From positions 1 to 46,067 of the forward strand of contig CAIKRR010000039.1 in NCBI GenBank assembly GCA_903829815.1: a DNA stretch of 46,067 nucleotides. The letters are read 5' to 3'. The translations under genes and the position numbers were made by a program. This stretch comes from an uncultured Pseudomonadota bacterium (GTDB lineage Bacteria > Pseudomonadota > Gammaproteobacteria > Burkholderiales > SG8-39). A model generated the notes under the pieces. That model was not told the DNA's origin. It worked only from the letters and a program-made list of their open reading frames with translations, and ran no database searches. Of the stretch, positions 1 to 8,604 are shown one piece after another. Positions within the stretch are counted from its first letter, which is position 1; the number at the start of each line of letters is the position of its first letter.

Positions 1-3000
1 CGGTCATCTCGGTTGCGCAGACCGACGTCTACACGGCAGTGGATATCTCCGCCGACATGGTGTCGATTGATGTCAGCGCGGGTGGTACGGTCAGCGTGGA
101 TGAGGTGTCGCTGCTGCAGAGTGGCTTCACCGCGAGCGGCGATATCGACGCCCATGGTGCGTACCTGCACATCAGTGCGAGTGGCGATATCACGGCCTCG
201 TTGATCGAGTTGGAACAGTCCTCGATGACGGCCGGTGGCAACATCGACCTCTCGAACGCCATGGTTTCGCTCGGCGCGACAGACTTCACGGTCGGTTCGA
301 TCGAATTGGCGCAAGGTGGCTTGAGTGCGGGTGGCACGATTGACGCTGGCGACGCCGCCATCTGGGTAGTCGCTGACATTACCTTCTCCGGAAGCATCGT
401 CGAGGTCTCCCAGTACGACATGACGGCAGGCTCGGGCGACATTTCTCTCGACTTTCCCAATATCGTGATCAGCGCCTGGGGTGATGCCTCGGTCACGGTC
501 GTCGCGATCGAACAGGTCAGTCTGCATGCGTCGGGTGAGATCGACGCGCACGGCGCATCGATCCTTGTCTCGGCAGGCGGTAACCTGGTTGCCGAAATGA
601 TCAGCATCGATCAGGGATCGATGACGGCGGGCGACGCCATCGATCTGAGTGGTGCCTTGATCGATGTCACGGTCGAGGGTGGGGTGACACTCGACACTGA
701 ATCGATTTGGGAAGGTGGCATCGTGATCGAGCAGGCCTCGCTCTACGCCGACTCGATCGACGCGAGTGATGCGCACATCTATCTCTCCGCCGGGCGCGAC
801 ACTGCCGCCGATACGCTCTCCTTCGAGGCGATCTCGATCTGGCAACACGACATGTCTGCGGTGGACATCGTGTCGATTGCCGACGCAACGATCGATATCG
901 AAGGGCTGAACCGCGATGTGGTGCCGAATGACACGATGGTGGGCGCCTATGTGGTCATCAGCCAGGAGGCGGTCACAGCGCCGATCATCGACGCTCACGG
1001 CGCCACCATCTCGATTTCGGGTAACCAGATCTCGCTCGGCAACGTGTTCATCAGTCAGGATCTGACCGCGACGACGACGCTTGATGTCAGCGACGCCCGC
1101 ATCCACATCGAGGCCTGGGGCTCACTGCAGCTCGATGCGCTGCCGATGGTCTACCACTCGACCCTGCAGGACGGCGGTCTCTACAACGCGTCGGGTGTGC
1201 AGCTGCATATCACCGCGAACACCCTCACGGTCGAGGACAACGATTCGACCCTGTTCGGGTTCTCGTACGACTCGATCGTCGACGGCGCACTGTCGCTGGC
1301 TGACAACGTGCTCGACATGAAGCTCGATTCGGACATGAATCTCGCGAACGGTCTCGGGTCGGGGTCGGCCATCGCCGCCTTCATCGAGATGAGTGACCTG
1401 CATGCGACTGCGGGCAATCTCGACGCGTCGGGCGCCTGGGTATCGCTCGAAGCCCATGGCACCCTGCTCTCGTCGTACGTCCCGTCGATCGAACTCCACG
1501 AGCTCACGGCGAGTGGCGATGTATCGATCGGAGGCGCTGAGCTTTCGCTGCGCGCCTTCGATGACATCATCATCGACAACACGAGCACGGCCGCCTGGAT
1601 CGAGATGGCGACCATCGACGCCGGCGGTGACATCATGGGCGCCAGCGTCCATCTGCATATCTCTGCGGGCGGTACGGTGGAGTCCACGGCCATCGGCATT
1701 AGCCTGGGCATGATGACGGCTGACGGACTCATCGACCTGTCGGGCGCCGAGGTTCATCTCGCTGCGAGCGAGCTCGATGTGACGCTCGTCACTATCGAGC
1801 AGGTTCTCATGAGTGGGGGCACCATTGACATCTCCGACGCCCTGATCGACATCGAGGCGCACCTGATTCCGGCCGTCTCGCATGTCGAGATCTTCCAGGC
1901 CTTCAGTTCGGCCGCCGCTGGCGACTTTGATGCCTCGGGTGCAACGATCACGATCAGTGTTGACGGTGATGCCACGTTTGCCAGCATCGATATCATCCAG
2001 ATCGCCGACTCGGCCCTCATCGGTACGCTCGATGCGTCCAACGCGCTGATCAACATCAGCGCGATGGGCGGCGCCACGCTTGCGATCGACAGCGAGATGC
2101 GCATCGGCCGGGCCTCGCTTGAAGGCTCAGCCGGGGTTGACCTCTCATCGGCGCATATCGTCGTCGATGGCATCGAGACCGATGAGGTGGCCGACATCAC
2201 GATCCTGACGGTCGGGATCGATGGGCTGAGTATCACTGGCGGTGACTGGATCAATGACAGTGACGCACTGATCGACATTGAGGGAGGGACGGTGTCGATC
2301 GGCTCCGCCTTCATCCACCAGGCGACCTACAGTGCATCCACGGCTCTTGGCGCTATCGATATGCACGGCGCGGCCATCACGCTCCATGCAGATACGCTGC
2401 TGTCTGTCAGTCTGGTCGAGATCGTGCAGCAGGACATCACCGCGCATTCGGTGACGCTGGGTGGGGGGGGCATCGATGTATCGGGGGCTACGGTGTGGGC
2501 GACCCTGATCGATATCAGCGCCTTCGACATCACGGCACACGATGTGACCTTTGATGCGGCGGTGCTGCGCCTCGAATCGGACATTGCCGGGTTCACCGTG
2601 GCGCACGATCTGGCGATCGATCTGACGGTGGACGCCTCGATTCTCGAGTTCTCCGCCAATGAGATCTCGGTGTACTCGGGTCTGGACTACACGGCGGACC
2701 ACGTGACCATCGCGGTCACAAACACCGCCTCGGCGCAGAGCCTGGCCGACGTGGACGATCAGTACATCGGCATCACGGCGGTGGGTTCGGTCATCGTGGA
2801 CGGGTTCGTCGGCATCGAGGTCACGGCAGACGCGGTCTCGTTTGACTTCTCTCACAACGTCATCGACATATTGGCCATCGACATATTGGCTGGAGCGGCC
2901 AGCTTGCCGGTTGCTCCGATCAATGGCGCTGGCATCGAGGTGGATCGGGTCGGGTTCCTCCTGGATGACGGCACCGGTACGCATGTCACCGCATCGTGGA

Positions 3001-3809
3001 ACACGATTGATCTGAGCGCTCCGGGCGATATCACGGTGCTGCACGACGTGAGTCTGCATGTGCTGGCGACGGCGGCTGACCATCTCGATGTATCGAACAA
3101 CCTGATCGATATCGAGGCCGGTACCGTCTTCATGGCGAGCTACGTGGATGTTCATGTCGATGCCGGTGTCATGGTTGGCGCACAGGTTTCGGACAACACG
3201 ATCGAGATCTCTGCGGGCACCTCGATCTCGGTGGGCGAGATCGACAGTGGGCACCTGGTCGGAGGACTCACCACGTTTGACTTCGGCAACGATGTCACGC
3301 TGGATGCACCGCACATCACTGTCGGCACGCTCGACATGTATGGCTACCTGGCTGATCTGTTCATCGTTGGCGATCATGTATCGATCACCTCGCTCGATGT
3401 CGGGTCGGCCCAGGCCGAGATCTACCTCGACCGCTACACGTCGGCGCCACATCCTGACTACAACATCACGATCTACGACTTCAGCGTGGCGATGAATTCG
3501 GGCTTGGGCGATCGTCTCGGTACGGGTGGCGATGGCGGTGGATTTGACCAGATCGATCTCTACGGCCTGGGTATCACGAGTGCAAGCCAACTCTCGCATA
3601 CCTTTGTCGGCGGGTTCGTCGAGACTGGGGGCGGTGGCAACGATTGGACGATTGCAGACATCTTGATTCACGCAACCGCTGCCAACAGTTCCATCACCAT
3701 CGATCTGCACGACGTGCACCTCAACTACACCGACTATTCGCTGGCGCCCAGTAATGCGTCGGTGTGGGATGACCTCATCGCAAACGCGCTGCGGTTCCAG
3801 GCGCACTGA
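1..3809 (+). CDS. Giant beta-repeat surface/secreted protein, C-terminal part (5' end outside window)
   Basis: The frame is open from base 3 with no convincing start, so the gene begins upstream and only its last 1,268 residues are here. About 24 degenerate repeats of roughly 37-40 residues follow each other. Each has a core like G-x-IDxSxAxIxIxA followed by a run such as IxQxSMTAGG, which is the alternating hydrophobic pattern of a stacked beta-solenoid. I see no cysteine, a single lysine, few arginines and very many Asp residues. Near the end are a Gly/Asp-rich stretch (GTGGDGGG) and a segment reading DQIDLYGLGITSASQL; the protein ends RFQAH. A large acidic Cys-free repeat protein next to a type I secretion operon is the usual arrangement for a T1SS adhesin or S-layer-like protein, so I infer it is the exported substrate. 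No classic RTX nonapeptide block is present. Confidence is high that it is a real gene, moderate for surface adhesin. Confidence 0.85.
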   Translation, partial: VISVAQTDVYTAVDISADMVSIDVSAGGTVSVDEVSLLQSGFTASGDIDAHGAYLHISASGDITASLIELEQSSMTAGGNIDLSNAMVSLGATDFTVGSIELAQGGLSAGGTIDAGDAAIWVVADITFSGSIVEVSQYDMTAGSGDISLDFPNIVISAWGDASVTVVAIEQVSLHASGEIDAHGASILVSAGGNLVAEMISIDQGSMTAGDAIDLSGALIDVTVEGGVTLDTESIWEGGIVIEQASLYADSIDASDAHIYLSAGRDTAADTLSFEAISIWQHDMSAVDIVSIADATIDIEGLNRDVVPNDTMVGAYVVISQEAVTAPIIDAHGATISISGNQISLGNVFISQDLTATTTLDVSDARIHIEAWGSLQLDALPMVYHSTLQDGGLYNASGVQLHITANTLTVEDNDSTLFGFSYDSIVDGALSLADNVLDMKLDSDMNLANGLGSGSAIAAFIEMSDLHATAGNLDASGAWVSLEAHGTLLSSYVPSIELHELTASGDVSIGGAELSLRAFDDIIIDNTSTAAWIEMATIDAGGDIMGASVHLHISAGGTVESTAIGISLGMMTADGLIDLSGAEVHLAASELDVTLVTIEQVLMSGGTIDISDALIDIEAHLIPAVSHVEIFQAFSSAAAGDFDASGATITISVDGDATFASIDIIQIADSALIGTLDASNALINISAMGGATLAIDSEMRIGRASLEGSAGVDLSSAHIVVDGIETDEVADITILTVGIDGLSITGGDWINDSDALIDIEGGTVSIGSAFIHQATYSASTALGAIDMHGAAITLHADTLLSVSLVEIVQQDITAHSVTLGGGGIDVSGATVWATLIDISAFDITAHDVTFDAAVLRLESDIAGFTVAHDLAIDLTVDASILEFSANEISVYSGLDYTADHVTIAVTNTASAQSLADVDDQYIGITAVGSVIVDGFVGIEVTADAVSFDFSHNVIDILAIDILAGAASLPVAPINGAGIEVDRVGFLLDDGTGTHVTASWNTIDLSAPGDITVLHDVSLHVLATAADHLDVSNNLIDIEAGTVFMASYVDVHVDAGVMVGAQVSDNTIEISAGTSISVGEIDSGHLVGGLTTFDFGNDVTLDAPHITVGTLDMYGYLADLFIVGDHVSITSLDVGSAQAEIYLDRYTSAPHPDYNITIYDFSVAMNSGLGDRLGTGGDGGGFDQIDLYGLGITSASQLSHTFVGGFVETGGGGNDWTIADILIHATAANSSITIDLHDVHLNYTDYSLAPSNASVWDDLIANALRFQAH
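39..2520 (+). repeat. Degenerate tandem protein repeats of about 37-40 residues (110-120 bp)
   Basis: Recurring coding units include GDIDAHGAYLHISA, GNIDLSNAMVSLGA, GEIDAHGASILVSA, DAIDLSGALIDVTV, DSIDASDAHIYLSA, PIIDAHGATISISG, GLIDLSGAEVHLAA and GTLDASNALINISA. About 21 are clear up to near base 2520. Looser ones (NTIDLSA, NLIDIEA, NTIEISA) continue to about 3220. The copies have diverged at DNA level, so the array is old except for a short recent duplication at 2861-2890. Confidence 0.75.
2861..2890 (+). repeat. Perfect 15-bp tandem duplication inside the repeat protein
   Basis: CATCGACATATTGGC occurs twice head to tail and duplicates five residues (IDILA). The two copies are identical while the surrounding repeats have diverged, which points to recent slippage. 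Confidence 0.85.
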
Positions 3810-3843
3810 GGCAGGTAGCCCCGTGTCTGTGACGGGGTAGGAC

Positions 3844-3879
3844 GCAAGGCGCGCGTTCCGTCAGGAACGCGCGCCTTGC
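3844..3879 (+). terminator. Perfect 16-bp hairpin after the giant repeat gene
   Basis: The arms at 3844-3859 and 3864-3879 are exact reverse complements with loop GTCA, starting 35 bases after the stop codon. No T-run follows, so it is either an intrinsic terminator without a U-tract or an mRNA-stabilising hairpin. It separates the repeat gene from the secretion operon. Confidence 0.6.
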
Positions 3880-4052
3880 CTTGCAGGCGGCGGTTTGTTT
3901 GAACTTTCTTTCTTTGTCGGGGTCAGTCTCTGTGGTGATGGCCTCGTTGTTTCTTCTGGATTCTCTATGCTGATTCTTGCCCCCTTCGCTGCTGTGTCTT
4001 GCGGGGGGCGCGCGGTCGGTTCGGCGTCTTCCCCGGTGTTGGAGGGCCTGCG

Positions 4053-5075
4053 ATGCGGATCCTGATTACTCTGGTTGGAGCGCAGGCCGAGGCCGTGAGT
4101 CGCGGCGTTGAACTGGGGCGCCAGCTGCGCGCGCGTTCGCACACCGTGTCCTTTCTCGGAGCGTTTCCCGAACTGGTTCTGGGTGCGATACGCGACATGG
4201 GCGCTGAGGCGGTCAGTCAGGTCATCGCCGAGCAATTCGATGGCGCAGTCATCGCCTCGATGGCGGCGCCCGATCGCATGTCGCAAGTGGCGCGCAAGGT
4301 CAAGAGCGTTGTCATCGCGCAGGAGAGTTTGCTCGATCTGATGTCGCTCAAAGGCGACATCGCGCATTGGGTGGGGCTTTTCAGGTCTGCGGCGCGGGTT
4401 GTATTTCTGAGTCAGCGCCAGCAGGAGAAGGTGTTTGCCCCGTTTATCAGCGGGGTCGATTCGGCTCGCATCATGGTGCTGCCGTGCGGCCCTGCGAAGG
4501 CGGCTTTTGAAGCCAAGCCTCGGGTCGAAAAGGACTTTTTCTCCATCGCCACCAGCGGGCCGGTCGTACAGCATCGCCGGCAGCAAGATCTGATTGCCGC
4601 CGGTGAGCGGCTGCGGGACTTCAGTCTGGTGTTCACGCTCATGGGCGATGCCTCTGCACTCGCCTCGCTGGGCGACTCGACGCAGAAGGTTGTCGAGCGA
4701 CATCCGGCGCGCTACATACTGGCTGGGCCACGCTGGGGCTCGGGCGCTCTGACGCTGTTGCGGGAGCAGGACATGTATGTGCATACCGCGGCCGATGAAG
4801 CCTGGTCGCAGGCCGTCGTTGACTCGGCCGCTGCCGGCATTCCACTGGTGCTGAGTGATATCGAGGCGTTTTCCGAGCACTGGATTCATGGTGTCAACTG
4901 CCTCAAGTTCCCGATCAATCGGCCTGACTTTCTCGCATCCACCATCCGAATGGTGCTGCAGGACGATGCGCTGCGCACCAGCCTGAGCCAGGCCGCGCAG
5001 CAGACTGCAAGGCGGTTTTCCGCGGAGCGTTATTTCGACACGGTCGTCCGGTCGATCGAAGCGTTGGGCGCATGA
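4053..5075 (+). CDS. GT-B (GT4-like) glycosyltransferase
   Basis: This 340-residue protein has the two-lobe plan of GT-B glycosyltransferases. The N-terminal half begins with a Rossmann-like MRILITLVGAQ. The C-terminal half has the GT4 pattern EAWSQAVVDSAAAGIPLVLS, then an acidic/Gly region and a C-terminal helix rich in Ala/Arg. In the family's EX7E motif the second Glu is Asp here. I chose the ATG at 4053 because TTGGAGGG lies just upstream; an earlier in-frame start adds 18 non-family residues. The stop overlaps the ATG of the TolC-like gene by four bases, so it is translationally linked to the secretion operon. It probably glycosylates the exported protein or an envelope glycan in the cytoplasm, but the substrate cannot be read from sequence. 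Confidence 0.8.
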   Translation: MRILITLVGAQAEAVSRGVELGRQLRARSHTVSFLGAFPELVLGAIRDMGAEAVSQVIAEQFDGAVIASMAAPDRMSQVARKVKSVVIAQESLLDLMSLKGDIAHWVGLFRSAARVVFLSQRQQEKVFAPFISGVDSARIMVLPCGPAKAAFEAKPRVEKDFFSIATSGPVVQHRRQQDLIAAGERLRDFSLVFTLMGDASALASLGDSTQKVVERHPARYILAGPRWGSGALTLLREQDMYVHTAADEAWSQAVVDSAAAGIPLVLSDIEAFSEHWIHGVNCLKFPINRPDFLASTIRMVLQDDALRTSLSQAAQQTARRFSAERYFDTVVRSIEALGA

Positions 5076-6340
5076 GCCCTTTCATCGGCCCGCTGATTGC
5101 CGGGCTCTTTGCCGGGCTCGTGTCCTCGGTCTCGTTGGCGCAGAGCTTTACCTTGCGCCAGACGATGGTGGCTGCGGTTGCCACCAACCCTTCGATCAAG
5201 GCGAAGGCGCGGGATGTAGACGCGGCCAACAGCGCCTTGAGCGGTGCCGAGTGGGGTCGCTTTCCCAGCGTGAACATGTCGGTGACCAGCAATCGGCTCG
5301 AGGGGGCTACGCAGACCAATATCAATTCTGGCCCGACCTCGATCTTGACCGTCGAGCAGCCGCTCTACGCCTGGGGCGGCATCGACGCGCGCATCAGTGT
5401 CGCCGGGCTGCAGCGCGATATTGCTGCGCGGGCACTGCAGACGGAGACCAACTCGGTCATCGATCGCGTCATTGCCGCCTTTGCCGATCTGCAGCGCACC
5501 CAGGAACGACTTCGCATACAGCAAGACGCGCTCGCGCGACTTCGCGAATTCAAGGCGATGATCGAGCGTCGAGTGGCCACTCAACTCAGTTCCAACAACG
5601 ATATGGCACTGGTGGAGGCGCGGGTGCGTCAGGCACTCACCGACCTCACGCTTACCCGGTCCTTGCAGGACAAGGCGCGCAACCAGTTGACAGAGCTCAC
5701 CAGCCTCACCGTGACCGCGGTCGAGCCCGAGGCACCACGGCGCATTGCGCTGAACTCGCTCTTCGGGGCGCAGCAGGCAGCGCTGGATAATGCGCCTGAG
5801 CTTGCCAGCAGTCGGCTTCAGATCGAGCTTGCCACTGCGCAGCGCACGCAACGGCGTTCGGACATCTTCCCCAGACTGGTGGCCCGTGGCGAGCAGATGC
5901 ACACCTACAACAGCCAGTTTCCGAATGACACGCGCTTCTACATCGCGCTGGTCGGGCAGTTGGGGTCAGGTCTGGCGCAGCTCGACTCGCTCGACGAGGC
6001 CGCCGCGCGCATCCTGGGCACCGAGCAGCTCTTTGAAGCGACGCGCCGGAGCCTCGTCCAGCAATCGGGCTCGGTCTGGGCCGAGATGCAGGCCTATGAA
6101 GAGCAATTGCCCGATCTGACTGAAGTCGCACGTCAGAACGAGGAGATCGTCGCCTCCTTCATTCGGCAGTACATCGCCGGGCGCAAGACGTGGCTCGATG
6201 TTCTGAATTCGGAACGCGAGCTCACTCAAAGCAGGCTCACGCTGGCTGACACCCGAGCCGCTGCCATCAGTGCGCAATCGCGCATGGCCCGGCTTGCCGG
6301 CTTGATCCGCTTTGACGCGGCAACCGGAGAACAGCGATGA
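5072..6340 (+). CDS. TolC-family outer-membrane channel of the type I secretion system
   Basis: This 422-residue protein starts with a signal peptide (MSPFIGPLIAGLFAGLVSSV, cleavage probably after SLAQ). It then shows the outer efflux protein pattern: FTLRQTMVAAVATNPSIKAK, long Ala/Gln/Leu/Arg helices, a duplicated fold and a WLDVLNSERELTQSRLTLA segment near the end, close to LapE/AggA-type T1SS channels. It would form the trimeric outer-membrane and periplasmic tunnel. It overlaps the glycosyltransferase by four bases upstream and the ABC exporter by four bases downstream (ATGA), so the three are one operon. Confidence 0.9.
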   Translation: MSPFIGPLIAGLFAGLVSSVSLAQSFTLRQTMVAAVATNPSIKAKARDVDAANSALSGAEWGRFPSVNMSVTSNRLEGATQTNINSGPTSILTVEQPLYAWGGIDARISVAGLQRDIAARALQTETNSVIDRVIAAFADLQRTQERLRIQQDALARLREFKAMIERRVATQLSSNNDMALVEARVRQALTDLTLTRSLQDKARNQLTELTSLTVTAVEPEAPRRIALNSLFGAQQAALDNAPELASSRLQIELATAQRTQRRSDIFPRLVARGEQMHTYNSQFPNDTRFYIALVGQLGSGLAQLDSLDEAAARILGTEQLFEATRRSLVQQSGSVWAEMQAYEEQLPDLTEVARQNEEIVASFIRQYIAGRKTWLDVLNSERELTQSRLTLADTRAAAISAQSRMARLAGLIRFDAATGEQR

Positions 6341-8553
6341 GTGGTTCGAGCCCCGTGGTCCTGGCGTCCGCCGCGGCGGACGACGCAGCGGCAGGTACCG
6401 AAGAGCTGACACCCGAAGACCGCGAACTCGCCGCGATCTTGTCGCGACTCGCCGCGCTCCAGGGGCATGCCATGGGCACGGTGGCCCTGGTGATGACTCA
6501 GACCGGCAAGGGTGGGGCGCGGCTGCATGCCCTCAGCCGCACCGAGCGTGCGTGCGAGGTGTGGCGCACGGTCTTTCGCACCGGTGAGGCCACGGTGCTC
6601 GACTCGGCGCCCGGGCTCGAAACGCTGCCCGTGCTGTGGGTTTCGCCTGATGAGGCCCAGGTGGTCATCCTCACCGGGCGGCTCGCCTCTGGCGCCTATC
6701 AGGCGCGTGATGGCACAGGCATCAATCTGCTGCTCCCCAGCGTTGAAGTGGCGGCCGGCACCTGTATTCACCTGCAGGTACGGGCCTCTGATCTGCCGGC
6801 AGGCGAAGGACAGATCACGACGGCTATCGGCTGGTTCAAGTACGCGCTCGGAAAGCGCAAGGTCATTTTCATCGAGGCGGCGGTCGCTACCGGGTTCATC
6901 AATATTCTGGCGCTCGGAACTGCGCTCTACTCGATGAACATCTACGACCGCGTCATCCCGACGCGAGGGTCTTCGTCGCTCTGGGTGTTGAGCGCGGGGG
7001 TTCTGCTTGCCTATCTCTTTGACTTCATCCTGCGCCGGGTGCGGGTGCGCTTCGTCGAGGCGGCGTACCGCGAGATCGACAACGAGCTCTCGGGTGTCTT
7101 CTTCGACAAGATGCTGTCGATTCGCATGGATCAGCGGCCCGCCACGGTCGGCACTTTTGCAGCACAACTGCGCCAGTTCGAGACCGTGCGCAACGTCATG
7201 ACCTCTGCCGCTCTCTTCGTCATGGCGGATGCGCCGTTCTCTTTCATGTTCATCGCGGTGATGGCGGTACTGGCCGGCCCCATTGCGCTGATACCGCTCA
7301 TGCTGCTCCCGATGGCCGTGGGTGCAGCGCTCATCTATCGGCGCCGATTCGACGAACTGGCACGCGACCGGGTGCGCGAGAACAACATGCGCAACGGGCT
7401 TCTCATCGAAGCCATCGACGGCATCGAGTCATTGAAGGCCACGCGTGGCGGCTGGAAATTCTCGCGCCGGTGGGAGGACATGAACGAACTCCTCACCGGC
7501 AACGATCTGGAGTCGCGCGAGCATTCTCAGACGCTGTCGTCCTTGGTGCAGATGCTCTCGCAAGTGCTGTATCTGGGCATCATGGTGGCAGGGGTCTACG
7601 CGATTCATGAGGGCACGCTCACAACCGGTGGGCTGATGGCTTGTACCATCATCGGCTCGCGTGCGCTCGCCCCTGCCGCCGCATTCATCGGCATTCTGGG
7701 TCAGTGGCAGTCGGCGCGGGCTGCGCTCGAAGTCCTCGAGGGCATCATGAAGATGCCGAGCGATGGCGATTCGACCGAACGCCAGGTGATTCCGGAAAGT
7801 TGCGGCGCGCACTTCCATATCGAGAACGTGAGCTTCAGCTACGCCAAGGACGCGCCGGTGAGCATTGTCGTGCCCAAACTCGATCTGTATTCAGGCGAGC
7901 GCGTGCTCGTGATGGGTGCTTCGGGGTCTGGCAAGTCGAGCTTTGTGCGATTGCTCTCCGGGCTTTTTGCGCCCACCGAGGGGCGCATTACGCTCGATGG
8001 CATCGATCTCATGCATCTCGCGCCTGGCTACCTTCGGGAGCAGGTGGGCTACCTGCCGCAGGACGTTCGCCTCTTCGAGGGCACGCTGCGCGAGAACATC
8101 TGCATCGGGCTTCCTTCACCCAGCGATTCGCAGATTCTGCGTGCCGCCGAGCAGACCGGGCTCATCAGCGTCATCAAGTCGCATCCGCGCGGGCTCGAAT
8201 TGCCGATCACCGAAGGGGGCCGCGGTCTCTCGGTGGGGCAGCGCCAGCTGGTGGGACTCACGCGGTTGCTCATCGCACAGCCGCGCATCATGCTGCTCGA
8301 TGAGCCCACTGCCGCCATGGACAGCCGTCTCGAACAGTTTGTCGTGACGCAGTTGATGGAGGGCATTGCGCCCGATTCGCTGCTGGTCCTGGTGACTCAC
8401 AAGGCGGAACTGCTGCGCTTCGCAACGCGCATTCTCATCATCGATCAAGGCAAGATCGTTCTGGCTGGGCCGCGCGATGAAGTGCTCGAGAAGTTGCGAG
8501 GCAAGCTCGCGCGAGACGGTGACAGCCGTCAAGGCGCACAGGCGGCCGCATGA
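6337..8553 (+). CDS. Type I secretion ABC transporter (LapB/HlyB-like permease-ATPase)
   Basis: The 738 residues fall in three parts. Residues 1-165 have the position and size of a C39-peptidase-like domain, but I recognise no catalytic Cys/His pair, so it is probably a non-cleaving recognition domain as in LapB/HlyB. Residues about 175-450 form a six-helix membrane domain (IYDRVIPTRGSSSLWVL is typical). The ATPase follows, with Walker A GASGSGKSS near residue 527 and Walker B IMLLDEP. The signature is LSVGQRQ instead of the usual LSGGQ. It would drive one-step export of the giant repeat protein across both membranes together with the flanking TolC- and HlyD-like proteins. Confidence 0.92.
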   Translation: MSGSSPVVLASAAADDAAAGTEELTPEDRELAAILSRLAALQGHAMGTVALVMTQTGKGGARLHALSRTERACEVWRTVFRTGEATVLDSAPGLETLPVLWVSPDEAQVVILTGRLASGAYQARDGTGINLLLPSVEVAAGTCIHLQVRASDLPAGEGQITTAIGWFKYALGKRKVIFIEAAVATGFINILALGTALYSMNIYDRVIPTRGSSSLWVLSAGVLLAYLFDFILRRVRVRFVEAAYREIDNELSGVFFDKMLSIRMDQRPATVGTFAAQLRQFETVRNVMTSAALFVMADAPFSFMFIAVMAVLAGPIALIPLMLLPMAVGAALIYRRRFDELARDRVRENNMRNGLLIEAIDGIESLKATRGGWKFSRRWEDMNELLTGNDLESREHSQTLSSLVQMLSQVLYLGIMVAGVYAIHEGTLTTGGLMACTIIGSRALAPAAAFIGILGQWQSARAALEVLEGIMKMPSDGDSTERQVIPESCGAHFHIENVSFSYAKDAPVSIVVPKLDLYSGERVLVMGASGSGKSSFVRLLSGLFAPTEGRITLDGIDLMHLAPGYLREQVGYLPQDVRLFEGTLRENICIGLPSPSDSQILRAAEQTGLISVIKSHPRGLELPITEGGRGLSVGQRQLVGLTRLLIAQPRIMLLDEPTAAMDSRLEQFVVTQLMEGIAPDSLLVLVTHKAELLRFATRILIIDQGKIVLAGPRDEVLEKLRGKLARDGDSRQGAQAAA

Positions 8554-8604
8554 TGACCATGAGGCAAGCTGCCCCGTGTACGACGAATCAACCGGGGATG
8601 CAGA

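Noticed and set aside
3481..3560. Gly/Asp-rich stretch as a calcium-binding RTX block
   Set aside because: It lacks tandem GGxGxDxUx nonapeptides; a single Gly-rich run is not enough.
2145..3806. Long open frame (553 codons) antisense to the giant repeat gene
   Set aside because: It mirrors the repetitive, GC-biased codons of the plus-strand repeats; composition is His/Arg/Asp-rich without any domain, and no ribosome site precedes it.
3947..3971. Possible sigma-70 promoter TTGTTT...TATGCT before the glycosyltransferase
   Set aside because: The spacer is only 13 bases and no better pair is seen, so I do not call a promoter.
3861..4889. 342-codon minus-strand frame opposite the glycosyltransferase
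   Set aside because: The plus-strand frame has a GGAGG ribosome site and the GT4 motif; the opposite frame has neither.
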